Positions 54,441-62,377 of a stretch of 64,000 nt of DNA are shown here, in pieces. The notes below the pieces were generated by a model, which saw nothing but the letters and a program-made list of their open reading frames with translations, had not been told where the DNA came from and did no database searches. This DNA comes from Carboxylicivirga sp. M1479. GTDB lineage: Bacteria > Bacteroidota > Bacteroidia > Bacteroidales > Marinilabiliaceae. Positions within the stretch are counted from its first letter, which is position 1, and each line of letters begins with the position of its first letter. Made by a program: the position numbers and the translations under genes. The DNA is taken from contig NZ_VKDE01000012.1 of NCBI RefSeq assembly GCF_007097485.1, positions 1 to 64,000 on the forward strand, in the 5' to 3' direction.

Positions 54441-55229
54441 ATGATAAAAGTTTGTGCAATCGCCTCGGGGAGTAACGGCAATTGTTATTACATAGGAACA
54501 GAGAAAGAAGCCATATTAGTAGATGCAGGTATATCGCGCCGTCAGATAATGAAGCGCATGAAAGAATTGCGCCTGGATATTTCAAGGGTAAAAGCAGTGT
54601 TTATTACCCATGAGCATGCCGACCATATTCGTGGTTTGCGAGTGTTGTGCGATGTAAATGGAATAACAGGCTATTTAACACGTGATACCTTACAAAAGGC
54701 ACACCGTAACTACCATCCAAAGTCGGCGCATGTGTTTAAAGCAGGCGAATCGATTAAGCTGGGAGCTTTTGTTATTCATTCGTTTAAAAAGCAGCACGAT
54801 GCCATTGATCCAACAAGTTTTAGGGTTGAGGTAAATGGTTTAAATGTTGGTGTGATGACCGATATAGGAGAGGCCTGCAATAATTTGAAAAAGCATCTTC
54901 ATGCTTGTGATATTGCTTTTTTAGAAAGTAATTACGACGAGCAATTACTGGAAGACGGACCTTATCCATACCATTTAAAGCAACGTGTAAAATCGGATAA
55001 AGGCCACTTAAGTAATAAGCAGGCTGTTGAATTGCTCGAACAGATGGGGACATCCAATTTACACACCGTATTTCTATCGCATATATCAGCTGACAACAAT
55101 CGGGTTGAAATAGCCATGAAAGCCTTTGAACACCTCACTGATAAATACAAGATATTGCCAACCAACCGCTATGCACCATCCGAAATAGTAACAATTGGAG
55201 AAGAGCAGTTGGCTTTATTCAATGATTAA
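54441..55229 (+). CDS. YycJ-type metallo-beta-lactamase fold hydrolase
   Basis: The 262-residue protein has the zinc-binding HEHADH (H57-H62) in FITHEHADHIRGL and the later YPYHLKQRVKSDKGHLSN and FLSHISADNN. The opening VCAIASGSNGNCYYIG with nearby ILVDAG fits the YycJ/WalJ branch, an exonuclease-like group active in DNA or RNA processing in other bacteria. The exact activity here is not known. It overlaps the first possible start of the next gene. Confidence 0.92.
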   Translation: MIKVCAIASGSNGNCYYIGTEKEAILVDAGISRRQIMKRMKELRLDISRVKAVFITHEHADHIRGLRVLCDVNGITGYLTRDTLQKAHRNYHPKSAHVFKAGESIKLGAFVIHSFKKQHDAIDPTSFRVEVNGLNVGVMTDIGEACNNLKKHLHACDIAFLESNYDEQLLEDGPYPYHLKQRVKSDKGHLSNKQAVELLEQMGTSNLHTVFLSHISADNNRVEIAMKAFEHLTDKYKILPTNRYAPSEIVTIGEEQLALFND

Positions 55230-55272
55230 TGCTTCTTTTAATTATCTAATCGACGAACGAAAAAAAAATTCT

Positions 55273-56436
55273 ATGAATTCAATTATACAAGCCGATCAAC
55301 ACTTTTTAGTATTAACCATGGTATTCGCTGCTGCCGCTTTTGGTATTTGGTCCGAGCATAAAAAATGGTTTGGCAAAGTGTCAGGTATCTTGGTTACAAT
55401 GATTTCCATGTCTATTCTAGCAATGGTTGGCTTTGTTCCTGTAGGCTCTGGCACTGGTGCTTCAGTAGCTGTTTACGATATGGTATTTGACTATTTCATA
55501 CCTATTTCAATTCCCCTCTTACTATTTAGTTCTAATATTGTTAAAATTATTCGTGAGAGTGGTAAGCTAATGCTGGCTTTTATTATAGGTGCCATTGGTG
55601 TGGTTGTAGGGTGTTTTGTAGCGTATTTTATAATTGATCTGGGCGATGATGCAGGCAACACAGCAGGTGTTATAGCTGCTACCTTAGTAGGGGGGAGTAT
55701 TAATTTCGTAGCGACTGGCGAAACATTAAACTTTAGTACAAACCCTTATTTTTCGGCAACCATAGCGGTGGATAACTTCGTAGCCAATTTATATGTCTTG
55801 TTTTTATTCCTAGTGCCTGCTTTAACATTTCTGAATCGCTTTTGGGCCAAGAAAACAGAGAAAACTGAAGTGCAACCTGATGAAGAGTTCGTTCAATCGC
55901 CTGTTACCATGGAGCGCATTGCTGTTTCTGTATTTTTGGCGGTTGGCCTAGCAGCTGCAGGGCAATGGTTAGCTCCATATTTACAGCAATGGATTGGAAC
56001 TGATCTTAACTTGAGTATTTTGTTAATCACTGTATTGTCATTAATCGTGGCCAACCTAATACCATCCAAATTAAAACCTTTGGAAACAACTTCTTTCACT
56101 ATTGGGCTGTGGATGATGTATGCCTTTCTAGCGGTTATAGGTGCTTCAACCAATATTTACGAAGTACTAAAAGTTGGGCCGTCTCTCTTGCTGTTTTACA
56201 TGATCATCATGGTATTTCACTTTTTGTTCCTGTTATTTTCGGCTCGTCTTTTCAAATTAAATGTTTATGAAGTTATTGTGTCATCTGCCGCCAATATAAT
56301 GGGACCCTCGGTAGCAGCACCTATGGCTGCTTCGTTAGGGCAAAAGCGCATGGTAACACCAGCTATTCTGGTAGGAATACTAGGCTATGTTATCGGCACA
56401 TTTATAGGCGTTAGCATTGCTTTGGCCTTAACCTAG
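55273..56436 (+). CDS. DUF819 family membrane transporter
   Basis: The 387-residue protein has about 11 hydrophobic helices and belongs to the DUF819 family, found widely as a putative transporter. Recognisable blocks are VGSGTGASVAVYDMVFDYF, ATLVGGSINFVATGE, and NIMGPSVAAPMAASLG near the C-terminus. The start is set at ATG 55273; the frame is open to 55195 but the earlier codons are inside the previous gene. The substrate is unknown. A terminator follows. Confidence 0.9.
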   Translation: MNSIIQADQHFLVLTMVFAAAAFGIWSEHKKWFGKVSGILVTMISMSILAMVGFVPVGSGTGASVAVYDMVFDYFIPISIPLLLFSSNIVKIIRESGKLMLAFIIGAIGVVVGCFVAYFIIDLGDDAGNTAGVIAATLVGGSINFVATGETLNFSTNPYFSATIAVDNFVANLYVLFLFLVPALTFLNRFWAKKTEKTEVQPDEEFVQSPVTMERIAVSVFLAVGLAAAGQWLAPYLQQWIGTDLNLSILLITVLSLIVANLIPSKLKPLETTSFTIGLWMMYAFLAVIGASTNIYEVLKVGPSLLLFYMIIMVFHFLFLLFSARLFKLNVYEVIVSSAANIMGPSVAAPMAASLGQKRMVTPAILVGILGYVIGTFIGVSIALALT

Positions 56437-56461
56437 TTGAAAATATTAAAGCAATTGATAG

Positions 56462-56486
56462 GGCATCGCACTTGCGATGCCTTTTT
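56462..56486 (+). terminator. Terminator after the DUF819 gene
   Basis: A perfect 8-bp stem (GGCATCGC 56462-56469, GCGATGCC 56474-56481) with loop ACTT is followed by TTTTT. Confidence 0.93.
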
Positions 56487-56522
56487 ATTTGTTAAAAAGT
56501 AAGGTATCGCAAGTCTTTTTTA

Positions 56523-56530
56523 TATATTTG
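56523..56530 (+). promoter_or_regulatory. -7 promoter box of the hexosaminidase gene
   Basis: TATATTTG is an exact TAnnTTTG match, 71 bp before the ATG. No -33 element was clear. The leader would be about 65 nt. Confidence 0.5.
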
Positions 56531-56601
56531 AGCAAGCGGTTGCGCTATTGTTATTTATGTAGCTAAATCGCACTGAAACCGATAAACTAAAATATTTTAC
56601 G

Positions 56602-58155
56602 ATGATGAAGAAAACATTCGCAGCTTTGGCTGTAGGACTGCTGTTGCAGTCGCTGGTATCCTGCCATCAGCCCATACCTGCAGATTTAAATGCAGTTAGC
56701 TTAATTCCTTTACCTGTAAAGGTTGAAGCAACGGGAGGTTCATTTCAATTGAATGAGAATACCGCCATTTATGTGCATGAGGGAAGTGATGAATTAAGCC
56801 AAACGGCTCATTTATTAAAAAAACAATTGCATCACGAAACAGATTTGTCTTTGGATGTGCAAGTTGTGTCAGAGCCTGCTGCACATGGTATTAATATTTT
56901 GCTGAACAAAGAGAATAAAGCACAATTGGGGGATGAAGGTTATGAATTAAAGGTGGGAGAGAAGCTCTTGACTATTTCTGCTAACACGCCTGTTGGTATA
57001 TTTCGTGGTGTACAAACACTTGTGCAAATGGCCACTTTTCATCAGGGAGAGAAAACCACTTGGCTGGTGCCATCAGGGACTATTGTCGATTATCCACAAT
57101 ATGCCTACCGTGGTTTAATGTTGGATGTGGCGCGTCACTTCTTTGGCGTAGACGATGTTAAGCGAGTGATTGATTTAGCAGCTGCCTATAAAATTAATGT
57201 ATTGCACATGCATCTATCCGATGATCAGGGATGGCGCATTGAAATTAAATCATGGCCACGATTGACTTCTTTTGGAGCGCGCACCGAAGTTGGTGGTGGA
57301 GAAAGTGGTTTCTATACTCAAGAGCAGTATAAAGAAATTGGGGCCTATGCCAAAGCTCGTTTTGTAACCCTTGTTCCAGAAATTGATATGCCTGGGCATA
57401 CCAATGCTGCTGTGGCTGCTTATCCCGAGTTAAATGGCACCAATAAAAAAGCAGACCTTTATACAGGTACCAAGGTTGGTTTTAGTACTCTTGCTACCCG
57501 TAAAGAAGTGACTTATCAGTTTGTTGACGATGTGATACGTGAGTTAGCTGCTATTACTGAAGGACCTTATATTCATATTGGAGGAGATGAGTCGCATGTA
57601 ACCAAAGAAAAGGATTACGTGTACTTTATCAATCGTACCAAAGACATCGTAAAAAAACACGGTAAAATAATGCTCGGATGGGATGAGATAGCACTCGCCG
57701 AATTGGATGAAACCGATATTGTACAATATTGGGCTAAGGACGAAAATGCTGTTATGGGAGTTCAAAAGGGTGCAAAGGTTATAATGTCGCCATCGAAACG
57801 AACTTATTTGGATATGAAATATGATTCAACAACTCATATTGGTTTGGATTGGGCTGCTTTAATTGAAGTAGACGAGGCTTATAACTGGAATCCTGAAACC
57901 TTAGTGGAAGGCATTAATAAGGAACATATCCTTGGTGTTGAATCGCCATTATGGACCGAAACGGTGGAAACAATGGATGATATCGAATTCTTGGTATTCC
58001 CTCGTTTGATTGGTCATGCCGAAATAGGATGGTCGCCAAGTGGACACCTGAATTGGGATAGCTATAAACAGCGTTTAGCCAAGCACGGAAAAAGATTAAA
58101 AGCCAATGGTGTTGATTTCTACCAAGCAAAACTGATTAATTGGGAAATGGAATAA
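56602..58155 (+). CDS. Beta-N-acetylhexosaminidase lipoprotein (GH20)
   Basis: The 517-residue enzyme should remove terminal N-acetylglucosamine or N-acetylgalactosamine from glycans. The signal ends with lipobox LVSC, so it is a membrane-anchored lipoprotein. A GH20 N-domain (about 35-155) precedes the catalytic barrel; the Asp-Glu pair that works with the substrate acetamido group is D329-E330 in HIGGDESHV. RGLMLDVARHFF and MHLSDDQGWRIEI are other family blocks. It starts with two ATG codons. It is read alone and ends at a terminator. Confidence 0.95.
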   Translation: MMKKTFAALAVGLLLQSLVSCHQPIPADLNAVSLIPLPVKVEATGGSFQLNENTAIYVHEGSDELSQTAHLLKKQLHHETDLSLDVQVVSEPAAHGINILLNKENKAQLGDEGYELKVGEKLLTISANTPVGIFRGVQTLVQMATFHQGEKTTWLVPSGTIVDYPQYAYRGLMLDVARHFFGVDDVKRVIDLAAAYKINVLHMHLSDDQGWRIEIKSWPRLTSFGARTEVGGGESGFYTQEQYKEIGAYAKARFVTLVPEIDMPGHTNAAVAAYPELNGTNKKADLYTGTKVGFSTLATRKEVTYQFVDDVIRELAAITEGPYIHIGGDESHVTKEKDYVYFINRTKDIVKKHGKIMLGWDEIALAELDETDIVQYWAKDENAVMGVQKGAKVIMSPSKRTYLDMKYDSTTHIGLDWAALIEVDEAYNWNPETLVEGINKEHILGVESPLWTETVETMDDIEFLVFPRLIGHAEIGWSPSGHLNWDSYKQRLAKHGKRLKANGVDFYQAKLINWEME

Positions 58156-58181
58156 ACACGTATTGAAAATTATAATAGAAG

Positions 58182-58215
58182 AAGCTGTCGGAATTGTTAA
58201 CTGACAGCTTTTTTT
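58182..58215 (+). terminator. Terminator after the hexosaminidase gene
   Basis: AAGCTGTC (58182-58189) and GACAGCTT (58203-58210) pair around a 13-nt loop, followed by T to 58215. The frame-open ATG at 58216 of the next gene lies just after the T run. Confidence 0.85.
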
Positions 58216-58269
58216 ATGCCAAAAAACCAAATGACTGTTGAACTGTTTCTTGTAGTAAAGAATAATGTT

Positions 58270-58806
58270 ATGGGTAAGTCAATCTTAGTATTTGGAGCTA
58301 GTTCAAGTAAACAATCAATCAATAAGCAGTTAGCCGCTTATGCTGCTTCCTTAGTATCTGATGTTCAAATAAATCTAATTGATTTAAATGATTTTGAGAT
58401 GCCTTTGTTTAGCGTCGATAAAGAAGCTGAGCTAGGCGTGCCTGATGAGGCACATCGCTTTAAGAAGCTCATTAAAAATGCCGATGGTATTATTATTTCC
58501 CTGGCCGAGCATAATGGGTCTTATTCGGTAGCTTATAAAAATTTATATGATTGGGTATCGCGCATCGAAAAGGAGTTCTGGTATAGTAAACCTTTATTGT
58601 TATTAGCCACATCGCCAGGACCCAGAGGAGGTAAAACAGTGCTCGATATCGCTACGCAAGCCTATTCCTATACCAATAAAAAGCTAGTGGGTAGTTTCTC
58701 ATTGCCATCCTTTCATAGTAATTACGACAAGGAAAAAGGAATAGTTGACACTGGTTTAGCTCAGGAATTGAATGAGAAGATAGCTTTATTTAAACAGGCT
58801 TTGTAA
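58270..58806 (+). CDS. NADPH-dependent FMN reductase family protein
   Basis: The 178-residue flavodoxin-like protein has the GASSSKQSINKQLA phosphate loop near its start, DGIIISLAEHNGSYSVAYKNLYDWVSR for the flavin, and ATSPGPRGGKTVL. Such enzymes reduce FMN, quinones or azo dyes. The start MGKSILVFG is chosen because the earlier ATG at 58216 lies in the terminator tail and adds 18 residues without family match. Its 3' end overlaps rsmD on the other strand by 17 bp. Confidence 0.88.
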   Translation: MGKSILVFGASSSKQSINKQLAAYAASLVSDVQINLIDLNDFEMPLFSVDKEAELGVPDEAHRFKKLIKNADGIIISLAEHNGSYSVAYKNLYDWVSRIEKEFWYSKPLLLLATSPGPRGGKTVLDIATQAYSYTNKKLVGSFSLPSFHSNYDKEKGIVDTGLAQELNEKIALFKQAL

Positions 58807-59347
58807 GTTGTTGAGGCTTAAAAAATGAGAAGTGAACTTTACCATATTTCTTTAGTTCTGAAAAGTGGCTGTGTTTCTCAAAGCTCATTTTGTCCGAGTG
58901 CTCAAGTATAAAAATGCCATCATCCTTTAATAAGCTATTTTTAAAGAATTGATCGGGTATACTGTCAAAGTTCTTGAGGTCAAAAGGTGGATCGGCAAAC
59001 ACCAAATCGTATTGAACACTGCTTTTTTGCATGTACTTAAAGGCATCTGCTTTAAATAGCTGAATGTCATCTTCCAGCTCCAGCTCGGCAAGCATCGATT
59101 TAATGTAACTATAGTGCTTGTAATTCATCTCCACGGTGGTTACATCGGTGCATCCGCGCGAAGCAAATTCATAGGATATACTGCCAGTGCCTGCAAATAA
59201 GTCCAGAACCTTTAAATCTTCAAAGTCAACGCGATTGTTGAGAACATTGAATAGGCTCTCGCGAGCAATGTCGGTTGTAGGGCGTGCTTTAAAGCTCTTT
59301 GGGGGCGAAAAACGACGACCCTTTAAATACCCACTAATTATACGCAT
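58790..59347 (-). CDS. rsmD: 16S rRNA (guanine966-N2)-methyltransferase
   Basis: RsmD methylates G966 of 16S rRNA in the assembled small subunit. The 185 residues have the SAM site DLFAGTGSIS (49-58), acidic partner VEMN (73-76), and catalytic DPPF (119-122). RIISGYLKGRRFSPPKSF is the N-terminal signature. It overlaps the DUF3822 gene by 10 bp, so the two are translationally coupled. Its end converges with the FMN reductase gene. Confidence 0.95.
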   Translation of the reverse strand: MRIISGYLKGRRFSPPKSFKARPTTDIARESLFNVLNNRVDFEDLKVLDLFAGTGSISYEFASRGCTDVTTVEMNYKHYSYIKSMLAELELEDDIQLFKADAFKYMQKSSVQYDLVFADPPFDLKNFDSIPDQFFKNSLLKDDGIFILEHSDKMSFEKHSHFSELKKYGKVHFSFFKPQQLTKPV

Positions 59348-60192
59348 ATGGCCAGATTAAATAAGTTATGAAACAGTAATTTGTCACTCTCTTGAATGCG
59401 CATGTGACTGCTAAATTTGAATTGAGTTGTTGCCTTGCTAATATTTGCCTGTTGCAAATACTTTTTTAATTCTTTATACAAAGGATTTTGCTTGTTACTG
59501 ATGCCATGCAGTATAACCTGTGTTTGTTTAGCGTCCAATGCAAGTTGCTCAAAAGCAAAAAGAACAAAATAAAGAAAGTCGTTAAGGTGTTTGTAATTAT
59601 AGGAGTTACAAAGCACCATTTTTCGATTTTTGAGCACTACCAAATCAAAAAAGTGCTCGTGCACGCTGATGTGCATTACCGATTCCCCTTGTTTTTTCTG
59701 GCTGGCCAGCAAGCATGTTTCAACAAATGGTGAGTAATGCTGGTAAAACGAAACGCTTTCGAACTGTGTTTTTACCAGATGGTACATGAACCGAGGGATG
59801 CTAAACAAGTTCCAGGCATCAGCCATTCTTATTTTTTGTGCTGTCAACTCTATTTCATCATCCGTGGCACTATGGTTAAGAGCAAACAATTCGTGGTGCT
59901 TGCTTTGGTCGTATAAGGCCGATGGTACCAAGGTTGCTTTGGTCGATTCATATAAAAACAGGACTTTCTTATAGGGAAGTTGCAACAACTCCTCCTGCAA
60001 CAATACTTCTTGTGTTTTAATACCATCAGCACTTTTATCCACAAAAGGAATATTAGCAAAAGCAATATAGGTATTGGTAACAGGGTCTAGTACACAAAAA
60101 GAAAGTCCACCCGAAGAAGATCGGATGGACAAAAAATAAGATGTTGTAATACTTGCGTCAAAAGACTGATCAACAAGGTAAGTCTTGGTCAT
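59338..60192 (-). CDS. DUF3822 family protein
   Basis: The 284-residue protein belongs to DUF3822, known mainly in Bacteroidota. Near the start, VDQSFDASITTSYFLSIRSS and the later HEHFFDLVVLKNRKMVLCNS have the strand-turn pattern of an actin/ASKHA-like ATPase fold, though no phosphate-binding motif is certain. It is co-transcribed with rsmD by a 10-bp overlap and with the upstream hypothetical protein gene 4 bp away. The function is unknown. Confidence 0.88.
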   Translation of the reverse strand: MTKTYLVDQSFDASITTSYFLSIRSSSGGLSFCVLDPVTNTYIAFANIPFVDKSADGIKTQEVLLQEELLQLPYKKVLFLYESTKATLVPSALYDQSKHHELFALNHSATDDEIELTAQKIRMADAWNLFSIPRFMYHLVKTQFESVSFYQHYSPFVETCLLASQKKQGESVMHISVHEHFFDLVVLKNRKMVLCNSYNYKHLNDFLYFVLFAFEQLALDAKQTQVILHGISNKQNPLYKELKKYLQQANISKATTQFKFSSHMRIQESDKLLFHNLFNLAICV

Positions 60193-60196
60193 AAAA

Positions 60197-60829
60197 TTAT
60201 TCCCAGTTACCTGCGTTATTGTTAGCAGCTTCTAACGAACCAACTTTAAGACCAGGATATCTTTCCAACTTCTCAGTCTTATCGTTAAGGTTAATAATTT
60301 CTTGTAATTCAAGTCCAGCAAGGTAAATGTTGTTGTGTACCTTTGCTTCAAATACCTGAACTTTTACTCCAGATCCTGTTACAACAATACCAGCACCCAT
60401 TTCATAAGTTTTTCCACCTTCTACGTAAGGGATAAACTTTAATGAATCAACAGGGTAATTAGCTGGAAACAAAGAATCTTTTACACTTACACGAATTGTA
60501 TCACGGCTGATGATACCAAGTGCCAATGCTTTAAGCTCAGTGATGCCTGCTTCACGCATGCTGTCTGTTAAACTTCCTTCTTTTTTTACCAATGGAAGTG
60601 AGTCGTTTAGGACGAAGTTAATCAATGTATCATAGCTACCTGTGTATTTATTATAAACAGATTTGTAAGCTACTTGCGCATCTCTGGTAAGAATAAGTCT
60701 GTCAACGTTTGCTTGTTTTCTTAAAGCTTCCTGCTCTTGAAAACGAATTGGCTTATTAATACTTTCAACACAATAGTAACCTAGCGCGATAATTGCAATA
60801 GTAAGAACAATCTGAATAACTGTTTTCAT
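60197..60829 (-). CDS. Conserved hypothetical membrane-anchored protein
   Basis: I do not recognise a family. The 210-residue product starts with a membrane helix (residues 5-22, IQIVLTIAIIALGYYCV), then a helical linker with the Arg/Gln-rich FQEQEALRKQANVDRL, and a soluble, likely periplasmic domain of mixed strands ending GNWE. Its stop lies 4 bp before the DUF3822 start, so it leads a three-gene operon with rsmD last. A -7 box is present upstream. Confidence 0.8.
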   Translation of the reverse strand: MKTVIQIVLTIAIIALGYYCVESINKPIRFQEQEALRKQANVDRLILTRDAQVAYKSVYNKYTGSYDTLINFVLNDSLPLVKKEGSLTDSMREAGITELKALALGIISRDTIRVSVKDSLFPANYPVDSLKFIPYVEGGKTYEMGAGIVVTGSGVKVQVFEAKVHNNIYLAGLELQEIINLNDKTEKLERYPGLKVGSLEAANNNAGNWE

Positions 60830-60861
60830 TATCTTCGGATTTTTGTTTTAGTTTGAATGCA

Positions 60862-60869
60862 CAAATTTA
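60862..60869 (-). promoter_or_regulatory. -7 box of the rsmD operon
   Basis: On the minus strand 60869-60862 reads TAAATTTG, an exact TAnnTTTG match. The first gene starts 33 bp downstream at 60829. No -33 element is clear; the region between the two divergent genes is short and AT-rich. Confidence 0.45.
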
Positions 60870-60918
60870 AAAAAAAAATCAAATTTCAGTTTTTAAATAG
60901 CTTTTATCTACATTAAAA

Positions 60919-62343
60919 ATGCTAAATAATCATATAACAACGTTAATTAAGGAGAAATTTGAGTTCGAACCAACATCATCACAAGCATTATTGATGGATG
61001 GGTTGGGGCAATTTATCATGTCTGAACAGTCGCCGTCGGTATGTCTAATTAAAGGATATGCAGGTACTGGTAAAACATCCCTGATGAAAGCTTTTACCGA
61101 TGTGTTGGATGAATTAAAGATACCGAGCCAATTAATGGCGCCTACTGGACGAGCTGCAAAGGTTTTGAGTAGTTATACGCAGAAGTCGGCTTATACCATT
61201 CATAAAATGATTTACCGCCGTCAATCATCCAATGATGACTTCGGATCTTTTAATCTGAACTATAATAAGGCCAAGGAAGCTGTTTTTATTGTTGATGAGG
61301 CATCCATGATTTCGAATAGTAGCATGGATTACACGGTGTTTGGAACAGGTCGATTATTAGAGGATTTACTCAATTTTGTTTTTACCAATAGCCGATGTAA
61401 GCTCATTATTATTGGTGACGTAGCTCAGTTGCCCCCAGTTGGTTTTGACGAAAGTCCCGCTTTGGATAAGTTGTATTTGGAAAGCTTGGGCATGTATGTC
61501 GAGGATTATTTTTTAAGTGAGGTGGTAAGGCAAGAGCAGGACAGTGGTATTTTGTATAACGCTAGTAAATTACGTTTTATGCTGGATGATGGCCTTGCTG
61601 ATGGTGCCTATCCAGCTTTGGAAAGTAAAGGTTATCCTGATTTTAAACGTTTATCAGGCGAAGAGCTGATTGATGAATTAAATTGGTGTCAGGAAAATTA
61701 TGGTTTGGATGAAACACTGGTGGTTTGTCGATCAAACAAAAGGGCGACTTTGTTTAATCAAGGAATTCGTAATAGCATTCTTTATCGCGAAGAAGAGCTA
61801 ACAGTAACGGATCATTTATTAATTATGAAGAATAACTACCATTGGTTAAAAGATAGCAAAGAAGCTGACTTTATTGCCAATGGTGATATTGCCGAAGTAG
61901 TAAGGATAAATGGATACGAAGAATTATATGATCGTAAATTTGCGAATGTTACCATCCGCTTAAGTGATTACGAGCACTTGGAGATAGATGTGAAAATAGT
62001 GATGGATGCTTTGCACAGCGAAACAGCTGGTTTTTCAAAAGAGGAGCAAGAAGCATTTTTCAAACAGGTAATGGAAGATTATGAGGATGAGAAATCGCAA
62101 CGCAAGCGATACGAGAAATTAAAAGAGAACCCATATTATAACGCCTTGCAAGTTAAATACGCTTATGCCATGACTTGCCATAAATCGCAGGGAGGTCAAT
62201 GGAAAGCTATTTTTATAGATCAAGGATATATTCCAGAAGAGCATTTAGGTATTGGTTATTTTCGTTGGCTTTATACGGCCATAACCCGTGCTACAGAACG
62301 TGTATACCTTGTTAATTTTAAAGATGATTTTTTTGAAGATTAA
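60919..62343 (+). CDS. RecD/Pif1-like DNA helicase
   Basis: The 474-residue superfamily 1B helicase has Walker A GYAGTGKTSL (46-55), Walker B VFIVDEASM (about 127-135), GDVAQLPPVG (about 176-185), and the C-terminal UvrD_C_2-type YAMTCHKSQGGQWKA with YTAITRATERVYLV. It is shorter than RecD2 and lacks the N-terminal helix-hairpin-helix domain, so it is a solitary small helicase of the type common in Bacteroidota. It should unwind DNA 5' to 3'; its role is not known. It is divergent from the rsmD operon. Confidence 0.92.
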   Translation: MLNNHITTLIKEKFEFEPTSSQALLMDGLGQFIMSEQSPSVCLIKGYAGTGKTSLMKAFTDVLDELKIPSQLMAPTGRAAKVLSSYTQKSAYTIHKMIYRRQSSNDDFGSFNLNYNKAKEAVFIVDEASMISNSSMDYTVFGTGRLLEDLLNFVFTNSRCKLIIIGDVAQLPPVGFDESPALDKLYLESLGMYVEDYFLSEVVRQEQDSGILYNASKLRFMLDDGLADGAYPALESKGYPDFKRLSGEELIDELNWCQENYGLDETLVVCRSNKRATLFNQGIRNSILYREEELTVTDHLLIMKNNYHWLKDSKEADFIANGDIAEVVRINGYEELYDRKFANVTIRLSDYEHLEIDVKIVMDALHSETAGFSKEEQEAFFKQVMEDYEDEKSQRKRYEKLKENPYYNALQVKYAYAMTCHKSQGGQWKAIFIDQGYIPEEHLGIGYFRWLYTAITRATERVYLVNFKDDFFED

Positions 62344-62377
62344 GTTGTAGGTATTAAACGAGTCATTTTATTCATCT

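Noticed and set aside
58216-58269. Longer start for the FMN reductase
   Set aside because: The ATG follows directly on the T run of the upstream terminator and the extra residues do not resemble the family.
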